Notes: generated by a model not told the origin, from the letters alone. A stretch of 24,269 nt of DNA from JAFIEN01 sp051859505 (GCA_051859505.1 JBHYFN010000053.1:1-24269); one strand, 5' to 3'; shown: positions 1 through 6,936, counted from the first letter of the stretch. Made by a program: numbers and translations.

Positions 1-2
1 TG

Positions 3-170
3 TTCTTCCTCGTGATCATCCTGCCGGTGATCCTGTTGTTCTTCCTCTTGTTCGGCATGGCGGGCGGCTGGGTCGGCCGTGCGACCTGGCGACCGGCGGC
101 AGGGGGGATCGGGCTGGGCCTGTTCCTCGCCTGGGCGCTGGGCGTGACATTCCCGCTGTTCGCGGCGTAA
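3..170 (+). CDS. C-terminal fragment of a small membrane protein, truncated by the window edge
   Basis: An open frame enters from the left edge and ends at a TAA at 168-170, giving 55 residues. Two hydrophobic stretches (about residues 1-18 and 33-55) are separated by a short Gly/Arg/Trp-containing loop, so this is the end of an integral membrane protein. GC content and codon use are like the main genes of the window. No family can be recognised from this fragment, and the N-terminus lies outside the window. A hairpin at 207-236 follows it and may end transcription. No function is proposed. Confidence 0.55.
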   Translation, partial: FFLVIILPVILLFFLLFGMAGGWVGRATWRPAAGGIGLGLFLAWALGVTFPLFAA

Positions 171-206
171 GGAGGTGGTCACGCCAGACAGGCTGTCAGG
201 GTCGGA

Positions 207-236
207 CGCCGCCGAACACGCCAAGGAACGGCGGCG
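207..236. terminator. Hairpin between two converging genes, possible terminator
   Basis: CGCCGCCG at 207-214 and CGGCGGCG at 229-236 form a perfect 8-bp stem with a 14-nt loop. It lies between the end of the left-edge gene (170) and the stop of the converging minus-strand small gene (291), where a shared terminator would be expected. No T tract follows on either strand, so intrinsic termination is uncertain. Confidence 0.35.
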
Positions 237-290
237 ACACCCAAACCGGCCCAGCCTTCGACGAGGCAAAGGCCCTATTGGTCGATGCGT

Positions 291-458
291 TCAGAGACCG
301 TAATAGTCATCCGTCAAAAAAGCCGATGAGGGTGGATTATAGGGCTTGTCATCCTTCACGCCGACCTTGGCGCAAAGAAGCATGGCAATGTCGTTATCCT
401 CGGCCGGATCGTTGCAAAGCCGAAAACCCATCAGGTTATTCTTTTCAAGAAGCATCAT
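291..458 (-). CDS. Small acidic protein, member 1 of a tandem three-gene family (55 aa)
   Basis: This is a 55-residue protein of unknown function. The start at 458 (ATG ATG) was chosen because from here it aligns without gaps to its two neighbours: M1, L4, MGFRL at 10-14, L28, KVG at 31-33 and K35 are identical in all three. A GGGGA sequence about 9 nt upstream can serve as ribosome binding site. The frame stays open upstream to 701, but that extension is Arg/Pro/Cys-rich, has no counterpart in the paralogues and is probably not translated. The C-terminus LTDDYYGL resembles LTDDYHGV of member 3. Cys15 and Cys29 are not conserved in the siblings. No signal peptide or membrane segment is visible. 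Codon third positions look less GC-rich than in neighbouring genes. Its function is unknown; that it is a real gene is inferred from conservation. Confidence 0.68.
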   Translation of the reverse strand: MMLLEKNNLMGFRLCNDPAEDNDIAMLLCAKVGVKDDKPYNPPSSAFLTDDYYGL

Positions 459-878
459 GAGCCGTTTCCCCACGGTGTAAATGTTGTCACCCACGTGGCG
501 CGGACAGTGCGGCAGTCCCCTTGATCTGTCAACATCGCGTCTCAGCCGGGTCAAAGCCGACCCGCCTTCGCAGCGCGGCAGAATCGACGCCGAGGATGCC
601 TGATCCTCGTCTCTTCCCGTGCTGCGCCGAGGCGGGATCCTGCAGGGAGGTGCATTGCAAGGGGACTTGTTTCCTTGACATCCGGCGCCCCGGTTCATCA
701 TTTACACCACACCAGAGGTTCGGCACCGCCCGTCCGCTCAGTCTTCCGACCGGCCCAAGATCGCCGGATGTCCGTCCTTGGTCCATGGCCGGGATCTGGC
801 CGGGACCGGCGCTGGCGGGTCCGCCTTGGCAATGGCCCCCCGACAAACACCGATCCCGCGATACCCTTTCAGGTTACG
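459..878. other. Gene-poor spacer between small-protein genes 1 and 2
   Basis: This 420-base stretch has no convincing gene. It holds the upstream region of small gene 1, including TTGATCTGTCAA at 521-532, which reads TTGACA on the minus strand. A comparable TTGAAGGGTCAA lies at 1375-1386 upstream of small gene 3. It also contains the duplicated block at 669-708. CATTTACACC at 699-708 recurs inverted at 474-483. The remainder (about 710-878), downstream of small gene 2, shows only short G/C-rich hairpin potential. Open frames here are shadows without codon bias. Confidence 0.5.
669..708 (+). repeat. Upstream block, copy A (contains a TTGACA box)
   Basis: GTTTCCTTGACAT at 669-681 is identical to 1513-1525, and similarity continues for about 30 more bases (GGCG, GGTTC, a T/A-rich patch, then ACAC). 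On the plus strand TTGACA (675-680) is followed after 17-18 bases by TCATTTA, which could form a weak sigma70 promoter. No plus-strand gene follows here. The block lies about 210 bp upstream of small gene 1, as copy C lies about 180 bp upstream of small gene 3, so it may belong to those genes instead. Confidence 0.5.
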
Positions 879-1043
879 CTAGTTGTCGACGATCAAGTCG
901 TCACCCTGTTCGGACGAGTTCGTGTTGCTGCCGTTGTCCTTTCTGCCGACCTTGGCATCGAGGATCGCATCAAAAAGAGCTTCGTCGCCCATGTCTTCGA
1001 CAAGGCGAAAACCCATGAGGTTCTTTTTGTCCAGAAGTGTCAT
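879..1043 (-). CDS. Small acidic protein, member 2 of the tandem family (54 aa)
   Basis: This is a 54-residue protein of unknown function. The ATG at 1043 is preceded by GGAG about 11 nt upstream and starts the protein exactly where its siblings start. It begins MTLLDKKNLMGFRL and carries AKVGRKD at 30-36, matching member 1 position for position. The C-terminal third (rich in Asn, Ser, Asp) is unrelated to the siblings and lacks their LTDDY motif, so the N-terminal 37 residues are the conserved part. There is no Cys, signal peptide or membrane segment. It lies 106 bp downstream of small gene 3 and may be cotranscribed with it. An in-frame upstream extension to 1115 exists but is not supported by the paralogues. 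The function is unknown. Confidence 0.7.
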   Translation of the reverse strand: MTLLDKKNLMGFRLVEDMGDEALFDAILDAKVGRKDNGSNTNSSEQGDDLIVDN

Positions 1044-1075
1044 TATCTCGGTTTCTCCGTTCGTTTCAGACAGGA

Positions 1076-1090
1076 TCTCGCGCCGCGAGA
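1076..1090. promoter_or_regulatory. Perfect inverted repeat upstream of small gene 2
   Basis: TCTCGCG (1076-1082) and CGCGAGA (1084-1090) form a perfect 7-bp inverted repeat around one base. It lies about 33-47 bp upstream of the small gene 2 start. The 1-base centre makes an RNA hairpin unlikely and a dimeric protein operator more plausible. No regulator is identified. Confidence 0.35.
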
Positions 1091-1149
1091 GAGCCGGCCG
1101 GATCACGCCCGTCACAAGGTGGGGCGCGCGTGACCCGACCGTCCCAGGG

Positions 1150-1338
1150 TCAGACCCCGTGATAGTCGTCGGTCAATCCATGGACCCGCTCGACGATGTC
1201 GGGATTTTCCAACGAGAAAATGTCATCATCGCCTTTGGTGCCGACCTTGTCGGCAAGAAGGGCGAACAGGTTCTCGTCCGCCTCGTTCTGCCCGGAAAGG
1301 CGAAAGCCCATCATGGCCTGACTGTTCAAAACCGTCAT
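1150..1338 (-). CDS. Small acidic protein, member 3 of the tandem family (62 aa)
   Basis: This is a 62-residue protein of unknown function. The ATG at 1338 has GGGAG five bases upstream and makes the protein start in register with its siblings. A GTG two codons upstream (1344) is possible but overlaps that ribosome binding site. Shared residues are M1, L4, MGFRL at 10-14, L28, KVG at 31-33 and K35. The tail ends LTDDYHGV, close to the LTDDYYGL end of member 1, after an 8-residue longer linker. The protein is acidic, with no Cys, signal peptide or membrane segment. It is the promoter-proximal gene of the cluster. TTGACC at 1381-1386 (minus strand) followed by CGTAAATGA is a weak candidate promoter. 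The function is unknown. Confidence 0.7.
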   Translation of the reverse strand: MTVLNSQAMMGFRLSGQNEADENLFALLADKVGTKGDDDIFSLENPDIVERVHGLTDDYHGV

Positions 1339-1626
1339 TTTCACTCCCGTCAGTTCATTTACGTTTCGTTAACTTTGAAGGGTCAACCTGCGGGAAGCGG
1401 CGGTATGTGTCAATGCTGGCCCCGGTCCCCGCCTTTTCCCCGGCCGGGATCTGCCTGCGCGCGCGCGGTGTTGACGTAGGGTCATGATCGCTTGCGCCTC
1501 GGATCCGGTCCGGTTTCCTTGACATTTGGCGGCAGGGTTCTTCATCTATTCGCACACAAAAGACCCGGCGCCGCGCCACGCATCAAGCGTGAGAGGTGGA
1601 TCTGCCGGGTAATCATGGGAGGAAAC
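1339..1626. promoter_or_regulatory. Divergent intergenic region between the small-gene cluster and dctP
   Basis: This 288-base spacer must carry promoters for the leftward small genes and the rightward TRAP operon. Leftward, TTGACC near 1386-1381 is followed by CGTAAATGA close to the small gene 3 start. Rightward, TTGACA (1519-1524) is followed by TCATCTATT after 17 bases, about 80 bp before dctP. A 58-codon minus-strand frame (1369-1545) begins with a Cys-Gln-Gly-Asn motif similar to the start of the extended frame of small gene 1. This probably reflects the duplicated DNA block and not a gene. Confidence 0.45.
1513..1552 (+). repeat. Upstream block, copy C (contains a TTGACA box; candidate dctP promoter)
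   Basis: GTTTCCTTGACAT at 1513-1525 repeats the sequence at 669-681. TTGACA is a perfect -35 hexamer, and TCATCT/CATCTA at 17-18 bases spacing is a weak -10. In this copy a plus-strand gene follows (dctP at 1627), so promoter function is plausible here. Confidence 0.45.
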
Positions 1627-2736
1627 ATGGATCGTCGTTCATTTCTGAGGACATCTGCCATCGGCGGCACGGCTGCGGCAGCATCGACACTGGCCGCTCC
1701 GGCCATTGCGCAGGGCAGCATCACCTGGCGCATGGTCACCACCTGGCCGCGCAACTTTCCCGGCCTCGGGACCGGCGCGCAGCGCGTGGCCGACCGGATC
1801 AATGCCGCATCCGACGGTGCCCTCAACATCGAGGTCTTTGCCGCCGGCGAAATGGTGCCTGCGCTGCAGTCGCTTGACGCGGTGATCGACGGCTCGGCCG
1901 AGATGAGCCACGGTGCCGCCTATTACTGGCAGAACAAGTCGGTCGGGCTGTCCTTCTTCACCGGCGTGCCCTTCGGCATGACCTCGCGCGAGCTGGCGGC
2001 CTGGGTGCGCTATCTGGGCGGGCAGGAGATCTGGGACGATATCTATGACCAGTTCGGCCTGCAGGGCTTCCTGTCGGGCGATACCGGCACGCAGGCTGGC
2101 GGCTGGTTCCAGAATGAGCTAACGGGCGTGGCCGATATCCAGGGCCTGCGCTTCCGCACGCCCGGCCTTGGCGGTCAGGTCTGGCAGAAGATGGGCGCCT
2201 CGGTCACCAACCTGGCCGGGGGCGAGATCTTTGCCGAGCTTCAGTCCGGCAATCTGGACGCCGCCGAATTCGTCGGCCCCTACAACGACCGGGCGCTGGG
2301 CTTTCACCAGGTGCGCAAGCATTACTACACCTCGTCCTTCATCGAGCCCGGCCTTGCGACCGAGGTCGTGGTGGACAAGGCCAAGTATCAGGCGCTTCCC
2401 GCCAACCTGCAGGCCATCGTCCGCGATGCCTGCCAGGCCGAATACGATCAGGTGCCGTCGGAATTCTATGCCAACGACCCGATCGCCCTGGCCGACATGG
2501 TGGATAACCACGGTGTCATCGTTCACAAGGACTGGCCCGAGGATCTGATCCAGGCCGGGGCCGCCGCCTCGCGCGAGCTTCTGGTCGAGATCCTCGACAC
2601 CGGCGATGCGCTGACCAAGCAGACCGCGGAAAGCTATATCCAGAACCTCAACCTGCTGCGGACCCGGACCGAGAATACCGATCTGACCTTCGCCATCGCG
2701 CGCGAAAAGTATTTCGACGTCTCGGACCTGGGCTAG
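1627..2736 (+). CDS. TRAP transporter substrate-binding protein, DctP/TakP type
   Basis: This is the periplasmic receptor of a TRAP transporter; it captures an organic acid and delivers it to the DctQM permease. The 369-residue protein starts at 1627 after GGAGG. It carries a Tat-type leader (RRSFLRT at 3-9, Ala-rich stretch, AIAQ near 26-29). The mature part begins ITWRMVTTWPRNFPG, typical of the TakP subgroup. The family arginine that pairs with the substrate carboxylate is probably in GLRFRTPG (residues 173-180). TakP of Rhodobacter sphaeroides binds 2-oxo acids such as pyruvate. Subfamily similarity suggests a 2-oxo or hydroxy monocarboxylate, but the substrate cannot be fixed from sequence. 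It is the first gene of dctPQM, followed by two strong hairpins that could stabilise its mRNA. Confidence 0.9.
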   Translation: MDRRSFLRTSAIGGTAAAASTLAAPAIAQGSITWRMVTTWPRNFPGLGTGAQRVADRINAASDGALNIEVFAAGEMVPALQSLDAVIDGSAEMSHGAAYYWQNKSVGLSFFTGVPFGMTSRELAAWVRYLGGQEIWDDIYDQFGLQGFLSGDTGTQAGGWFQNELTGVADIQGLRFRTPGLGGQVWQKMGASVTNLAGGEIFAELQSGNLDAAEFVGPYNDRALGFHQVRKHYYTSSFIEPGLATEVVVDKAKYQALPANLQAIVRDACQAEYDQVPSEFYANDPIALADMVDNHGVIVHKDWPEDLIQAGAAASRELLVEILDTGDALTKQTAESYIQNLNLLRTRTENTDLTFAIAREKYFDVSDLG

Positions 2737-2745
2737 GCCTGACGG

Positions 2746-2804
2746 GCGGCCGGGGGCCTTTCCCGGCCGCATCGCACCATCCCGGCCGATAGCGGCCGGG
2801 ATGG
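2746..2804 (+). promoter_or_regulatory. Two intercistronic hairpins between dctP and dctQ
   Basis: The first stem is GCGGCCGGG (2746-2754) with CCCGGCCGC (2762-2770): 9 bp, 7-nt loop. The second is CCATCCCGGCCG (2777-2788) with CGGCCGGGATGG (2793-2804): 12 bp, 4-nt loop. There is no terminal T tract. They fill the gap between receptor and permease genes. They probably protect the dctP message or partly terminate transcription, so that the receptor is made in excess. Confidence 0.7.
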
Positions 2805-2829
2805 CATCCGTTCATCCGCGCCGGAGGCA

Positions 2830-3390
2830 ATGGTGACAGCCCTGTCCACGATCATGCGGGCGATCAACGCGCTGAACCGCATCATCGGCACCACCTTCAT
2901 GTGGCTGTCGGTCGCGATCGTCTTTGTCTGCTTCTGGGTCGTGGTCGAGCGCTACGTCTTTCTGAACACGCGCCTCTGGATGCAGGATCTTTACCCCTGG
3001 ATGAACGGCGTGATGTTCACCGCCGTCGCGGGCTATGCCCTTTACCGCAACGATCATGTGCGGGTCGATATCTTCTACCGGACCGCGTCGAACCGCGGCA
3101 AGGCCTGGCGCGACCTGATCGGGACGCTGCTTTTCCTGCTGCCCTTCGCGGCTGTCGTCTGGATCTATTGCTACAATTTCGTCTTCCGCTCGATCCGTCT
3201 GCTCGAGGGGTCGGCCAATCCCGGAGGGATGCCGGGGTTGTTCGTGCTCAAAAGCTTCATCCTTGTCTTCGCGGTGCTGATCGCGTTGCAGGGGATCGCG
3301 ATGCTGATCCGGTCGATCCTGATTCTTTCCGACCGCGAGGATCTGGTGCCCGAAGATTACCGCTACAAATACGAGACGGAGCCCGTCTGA
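2830..3390 (+). CDS. TRAP transporter small permease subunit, DctQ type
   Basis: This is the small membrane subunit of the TRAP transporter, which joins DctM to form the sodium-coupled permease. The 186-residue protein starts at 2830 behind GGAGG and has four hydrophobic segments (about 18-40, 57-75, 97-118 and 134-158). The DctQ-type loop with WMQDLYPW followed by ALYRNDHVRVDIFY is clear. It ends one base before the dctM start, so the two subunits are probably translationally coupled. The 2-oxo-acid assignment rests on the associated DctP. Confidence 0.88.
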   Translation: MVTALSTIMRAINALNRIIGTTFMWLSVAIVFVCFWVVVERYVFLNTRLWMQDLYPWMNGVMFTAVAGYALYRNDHVRVDIFYRTASNRGKAWRDLIGTLLFLLPFAAVVWIYCYNFVFRSIRLLEGSANPGGMPGLFVLKSFILVFAVLIALQGIAMLIRSILILSDREDLVPEDYRYKYETEPV

Positions 3391-3391
3391 C

Positions 3392-4780
3392 ATGGATCCT
3401 GTCCTGCTGGGCGAGATCCTCGCCGGTCTGATGTTCTTCGGGGTGATCGGCTTCCTGCTGCTGGGCTATCCGGTGGCCTTCACCCTTGCCGGCACCTCGG
3501 TCATCTTCGCGCTTCTGGGGCTGGGTTTCGGCGTCTTCGACATGTCGAACCTGAGCGCGCTGGCGGGGCGCTATACCGGCTACATGCTCAACACCGTGCT
3601 GGTGGCGGTGCCGCTGTTCATCTTCATGGGGGTGATGCTCGAACGCAGCCAGATCGCCGAGCAGCTTCTGTCCACCATGGGCCGGCTGTTCGGCAACATG
3701 CGCGGGGGCTTGGGGATTTCGGTCATCATCGTGGGCGCGCTGCTGGCGGCGGCCACCGGCGTTGTCGGGGCGACTGTGGTGACGATGGGGCTGATCTCGC
3801 TGCCGGCGATGATGCGGGCGGGATATGATCCCAAGCTCGCCTGCGGGGCGATCTGCGCCAGCGGCACGCTGGGCCAGATCATCCCGCCCTCGACCGTGCT
3901 GATCTTCATGGGCGACATGATCGCCGGCATGAACAGCCAGGTGCAGATGAGCCTTGGCAATTTCGCGCCCAAGACCGTGTCGGTCGGCGATCTTTTCGCC
4001 GGGGCGCTGATCCCGGGGCTGTTGATGGTCGGGCTCTACATCCTCTACATCGTCTACAAGGCGATCTTCGATCCGCAAAGCTGCCCGGCGACGCCGATCC
4101 CGCCCGAGGAACGCAAGGGCCTGTGGAANNNNNNNNNNGTCGCCCTTGTCCCGCCGCTTCTGCTGATCGTGGCGGTGCTGGGTTCGATCCTCGGCGGCGT
4201 CGCCTCGCCGACCGAGGCGGCCTCGGTAGGGGCGGTCGGGGCGACACTTCTGGCCGCCGCGCGCTGGCGGCTGACGCTTTCGGTCTTTGTCGAGGTGGCG
4301 CGGCGCACCGCCGTCATCACCTCGATGATCTTCATCATCCTGTTCGGCGCCTCGGTCTTTGCCATCGTGTTCCGGCAGATGGGCGGCGACAATCTGGTGC
4401 AGGAATTCCTTGGCGCGATGCCGGGCGGGGCAACCGGCGCGATGATCACCGTCATGATCATCATGTTCGTGCTGGGCTTCATCCTTGATACGTTCGAGAT
4501 CATCTTCATCGTCCTGCCGATCACCGCGCCGACGCTGCTTCTTCTGGGCGTCGATCCGGTCTGGCTGGGGGTGATGATCGGGGTGAACCTGCAGACCTCG
4601 TTCCTGACACCGCCCTTCGGGTTCTCGCTGTTCTACCTGCGCGGGGTCGCGCCGAATTCGGTCTCGACCGGCATGATCTATCGCGGCGCGATCCCCTTCG
4701 TGATCCTGCAGATCCTGGCCATCGCGATCCTGTTCGTATTCCCCGAACTGGTGCTCTGGCTGCCGTCGAAACTGTTTTAG
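3392..4780 (+). CDS. TRAP transporter large permease subunit, DctM type (contains a sequence gap)
   Basis: This is the large, 12- to 13-segment elevator-type subunit that moves substrate with sodium ions. It has 462 residues including four unknown ones. Family landmarks are GQIIPPSTVLIFMGDM near 174-189, SPTEAASVGA after the gap and LTPPFGFSLFYLRG near 408-421. A run of ten Ns (4129-4138) interrupts it. The frame is the same on both sides, so the gene is likely intact and the gap is short or length-preserving. It ends nine bases before the converging bufferin operon stop, and no terminator is visible between them. Confidence 0.88.
   Translation: MDPVLLGEILAGLMFFGVIGFLLLGYPVAFTLAGTSVIFALLGLGFGVFDMSNLSALAGRYTGYMLNTVLVAVPLFIFMGVMLERSQIAEQLLSTMGRLFGNMRGGLGISVIIVGALLAAATGVVGATVVTMGLISLPAMMRAGYDPKLACGAICASGTLGQIIPPSTVLIFMGDMIAGMNSQVQMSLGNFAPKTVSVGDLFAGALIPGLLMVGLYILYIVYKAIFDPQSCPATPIPPEERKGLWXXXXVALVPPLLLIVAVLGSILGGVASPTEAASVGAVGATLLAAARWRLTLSVFVEVARRTAVITSMIFIILFGASVFAIVFRQMGGDNLVQEFLGAMPGGATGAMITVMIIMFVLGFILDTFEIIFIVLPITAPTLLLLGVDPVWLGVMIGVNLQTSFLTPPFGFSLFYLRGVAPNSVSTGMIYRGAIPFVILQILAIAILFVFPELVLWLPSKLF
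4129..4138. other. Assembly gap of ten Ns inside dctM
   Basis: Ten undetermined bases sit in the region coding for a cytoplasmic or loop segment before LVPPLLLIVAVLG. Ten Ns is a common scaffold-gap placeholder, so the true length is not certain. The reading frame continues unbroken across it. Confidence 0.95.
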
Positions 4781-4789
4781 CGCGCTGAG

Positions 4790-5269
4790 TTATCGCGCTG
4801 GCCGATCCAGCCCAAGCAGGTGATCCAGCGACAGCCGCCCCGGCCCGCGCGCCACCACGACCAGCAGGCAGACCGCCCAGAGGCCATGGGTGATCCAGGC
4901 TTCGGGAAAGACGAAGATCTGGATCACGGCGGTCATCACCAGAAGGCCAAGCGCCGAGACGCGCGATAGGATGCCAAGCACCAGCAGCACCGGCAGCACA
5001 TGTTCCGCGATCGTCGCCAGAACCGCCGCCGTGGCGGGCGGGATCAGGGGCAGGGCATAGACATGTTCGAACAGGAACCAGGTCGAGTCCTTGATCGAGA
5101 ACCCCTCGACCTTGGTGCGCGCCGACATCCAGAACACCGCCGCCGGAAAGATCCGCGCGGCAAGGCCGACGATATCCTGCGGGATCAGCTCGCCCAGTCC
5201 GTTCAGCCGGCGGATCGCTCCGGTGATGCCGCCTTTTGCGGGGGGCGTCGCCTCGGTGGTGTCGGTCAT
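4790..5269 (-). CDS. DoxX-family membrane protein of the bufferin operon (BufD-like)
   Basis: This 159-residue protein has four hydrophobic segments and the DoxX-family look: RIFPAAVFWMSARTKVEGF near 39-57, followed by a segment with EHVLPVLLVLGILSR. DoxX proteins sit in the inner membrane; the members next to MNIO operons have no defined reaction. Its ATG overlaps the stop of the preceding DUF2063 gene by four bases (ATGA), so it is the last gene of the bufABCD-like operon. A role in redox or membrane handling of the bufferin or metal is inferred from context only. Confidence 0.85.
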   Translation of the reverse strand: MTDTTEATPPAKGGITGAIRRLNGLGELIPQDIVGLAARIFPAAVFWMSARTKVEGFSIKDSTWFLFEHVYALPLIPPATAAVLATIAEHVLPVLLVLGILSRVSALGLLVMTAVIQIFVFPEAWITHGLWAVCLLVVVARGPGRLSLDHLLGLDRPAR

Positions 5270-6033
5270 GGGGTCTCTCCTGTCGTGATGCGGGTGATGA
5301 GGCTGTGGCGCAGCAGCAGCGCCAGCGCCGGCGCAGGCGGGCCGGCCGTTGCGGCGCGGCCAAGGGTCCGGCCTTCTGCCAGCGCGGCAAGGACGGCATG
5401 GGTCGCGGGATCGGTGGGCTCGACCACCACCGCAAGGCCGGGGTCGCGCGCGATCAGCGCCTGTTCCGGGCCGGTGGCGGTGATCCTGCCCGGCGGGTCT
5501 GCGCCCTGATGCGCCGACCAGAGGCTGACCGCCGGATGGGCGAAGGCCACCAGCCGGACGGACGGGTGCAGGCAGAACATCAGCCGGCCGGGATCATCGC
5601 AATCCGACAGCGCGCTTGAGAGTGCGTCTTGCGGCAGGGCGGGCGCATCCTCGGCGTGATAGGCCAGCCCGCGCGCCCATTCGAGGCGGGCCACATCGGG
5701 CAGATAGGGCAGGGATGCCACCGGCGGGAACTCCTGCAGGAAATCGGCAAACCCTTGCCCCCAGGCCAGCAGGACCGGGTTTCGGGGCGGATGCAGCGCG
5801 GCAAAGGCGCGGGCGAGGGCGGCAAAGAACTCGGCCCCGACCAGCCGCTCGACCACCGGAAATCGCGCGGCCAGCGCGCGCGCCAGGCCATGCTGCACGT
5901 TGTTGCGGTAGACGGCGAAGCGGCGTTCGACCTCGGCCGGGTCGGGTGCGGTCAGGCCCTCGGGCGCCTCCTGCCGCCAGAGGGCCGCGTGAAAGGCGGT
6001 TTCGGTGGCCAGATGTGCGCGCTCAGGCGGCAT
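5266..6033 (-). CDS. bufC: DUF2063 protein, partner of the MNIO enzyme (BufC/HvfC-like)
   Basis: This 255-residue protein has the DUF2063 N-terminal domain (about residues 10-100: ERRFAVYRNNVQHGL, then a FPVVERLVG helix, then LARAFAALHPP). It was once labelled a putative DNA-binding domain. In characterised MNIO systems the partner binds the precursor leader and presents it to the DUF692 enzyme. Its start overlaps the end of bufB by 11 bases and its stop overlaps the DoxX start by 4, so the genes are translationally coupled. DNA binding is not supported by this context. Confidence 0.88.
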   Translation of the reverse strand: MPPERAHLATETAFHAALWRQEAPEGLTAPDPAEVERRFAVYRNNVQHGLARALAARFPVVERLVGAEFFAALARAFAALHPPRNPVLLAWGQGFADFLQEFPPVASLPYLPDVARLEWARGLAYHAEDAPALPQDALSSALSDCDDPGRLMFCLHPSVRLVAFAHPAVSLWSAHQGADPPGRITATGPEQALIARDPGLAVVVEPTDPATHAVLAALAEGRTLGRAATAGPPAPALALLLRHSLITRITTGETP

Positions 6034-6874
6034 GTCCCCGCGCCTCCGCCGCCGACAGCAGGGCCCCGGCGCGTGCCGCTTCGGACAGAAGCACGTCGAA
6101 GGCGGGCAGGTCGCTGTCCCATTCGATCAGCGTGGGCAGGGGGCCGGTCCGCTCCAGCACCTCGGCGTAAAGCGTCCAGACCGGATCGGCCACGGGGGCG
6201 GAGTGGCTGTCGATCAGGAGCGGGCCCGAGGGCAGATCCTCGGCGATATGGCCGGCCAGATGCACCTCGCCTACAGCCGCCAGCGGGAAAGCGGCCAGAT
6301 AGGCGCGCGGATCGAAGCGGTGATTGCTGGCCGAGACGAAGACATTGTTCACATCGAGCAGCAGCCCACAGCCGGTGCGGCGGACCACCTCGGTCAGGAA
6401 ATCGGTCTCGGACCAGGTCGACTCGGCGAAGGTCACATAGGTGGCGGGGTTTTCCAGCAGCATCCGCCGGCCCAGCGCGGTCTGCACCTCGTCGATATGG
6501 GTGCAGATCGTGGCCAGCGTCTCGTCGGTATAGGGCAGCGGCAGCAGGTCGTTCAGCCAGGCGGCGCCATGGCTTGACCAGGCAAGATGTTCGGAAAAGC
6601 TCTCGGGTTCATAGCGGTCGATCAGCGCGCGCAGCCGCGCCAGATGGTCCCGGTCCAGCCCGCCCGCCCCGCCGATCGACAGGCCCACGCCATGCAGCGA
6701 AAGCGCATGGTCGCGCTTCAGCGCGGTCAGCATCGCATGGGGGGCACCGCCCGCGCCCATGTAGTTCTCGGCATGGACCTCGTAGAAGCCGACCGCACCG
6801 GGGCGGGCGGCGATGGCCTGGAAATGCTCGGGCTTGAAACCAAGGCCGGGGGCTGCGGGAAGGGGGGGTGTCAT
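6023..6874 (-). CDS. bufB: DUF692/MNIO multinuclear iron enzyme (BufB-like)
   Basis: This is a TIM-barrel, multinuclear non-heme iron-dependent oxidative enzyme that modifies cysteines of a ribosomally made precursor; in bufferins it forms thiooxazole-type heterocycles. Start 6874 gives 283 residues beginning with the family's GLGFKPEHF. An open frame continues to 7147 but only overlaps bufA. Candidate metal ligands are His61 (SLHGVGLS), His96 (SEHLAW), Glu141 (LENPATY), Asp174 (LLDVNNV), His205 and His209 (EVHLAGH), Asp222/His224 (IDSHS) and Glu251 (IEWD), so the active site appears complete. It lies 62 bp after bufA, behind a hairpin, and overlaps bufC. The likely substrate is the adjacent DUF2282 protein. 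Confidence 0.92.
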   Translation of the reverse strand: MTPPLPAAPGLGFKPEHFQAIAARPGAVGFYEVHAENYMGAGGAPHAMLTALKRDHALSLHGVGLSIGGAGGLDRDHLARLRALIDRYEPESFSEHLAWSSHGAAWLNDLLPLPYTDETLATICTHIDEVQTALGRRMLLENPATYVTFAESTWSETDFLTEVVRRTGCGLLLDVNNVFVSASNHRFDPRAYLAAFPLAAVGEVHLAGHIAEDLPSGPLLIDSHSAPVADPVWTLYAEVLERTGPLPTLIEWDSDLPAFDVLLSEAARAGALLSAAEARGHAA

Positions 6875-6902
6875 CGGGCCTCGCGCTCCTCTTGCAGGGG
6901 GT

Positions 6903-6925
6903 GGGGCGGCCACGGGGGCCGCCCC
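6903..6925 (-). promoter_or_regulatory. Intercistronic hairpin between bufA and bufB
   Basis: GGGGCGGCC (6903-6911) and GGCCGCCCC (6917-6925) form a perfect 9-bp stem with a 5-nt loop, just after the bufA stop (6937). There is no T tract, so partial termination or mRNA protection is more likely than a full stop. This would let the small precursor be made in excess over its modifying enzyme. Confidence 0.65.
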
Positions 6926-6936
6926 GCCGGGTCGGA

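Noticed and set aside
521..532. FNR/CRP-like site TTGATCTGTCAA
   Set aside because: The half sites are four bases apart and not the six needed for an FNR box, and the related TTGAAGGGTCAA has the same wrong spacing; it is better read as a minus-strand TTGACA.
459..701. 81-residue N-terminal extension of small gene 1, with a CQGN motif also seen in a minus-strand frame at 1369-1545
   Set aside because: The Arg/Pro/Cys-rich sequence lacks codon bias and is absent from the paralogues; the shared CQGN stretch is explained by the duplicated DNA block containing TTGACA.
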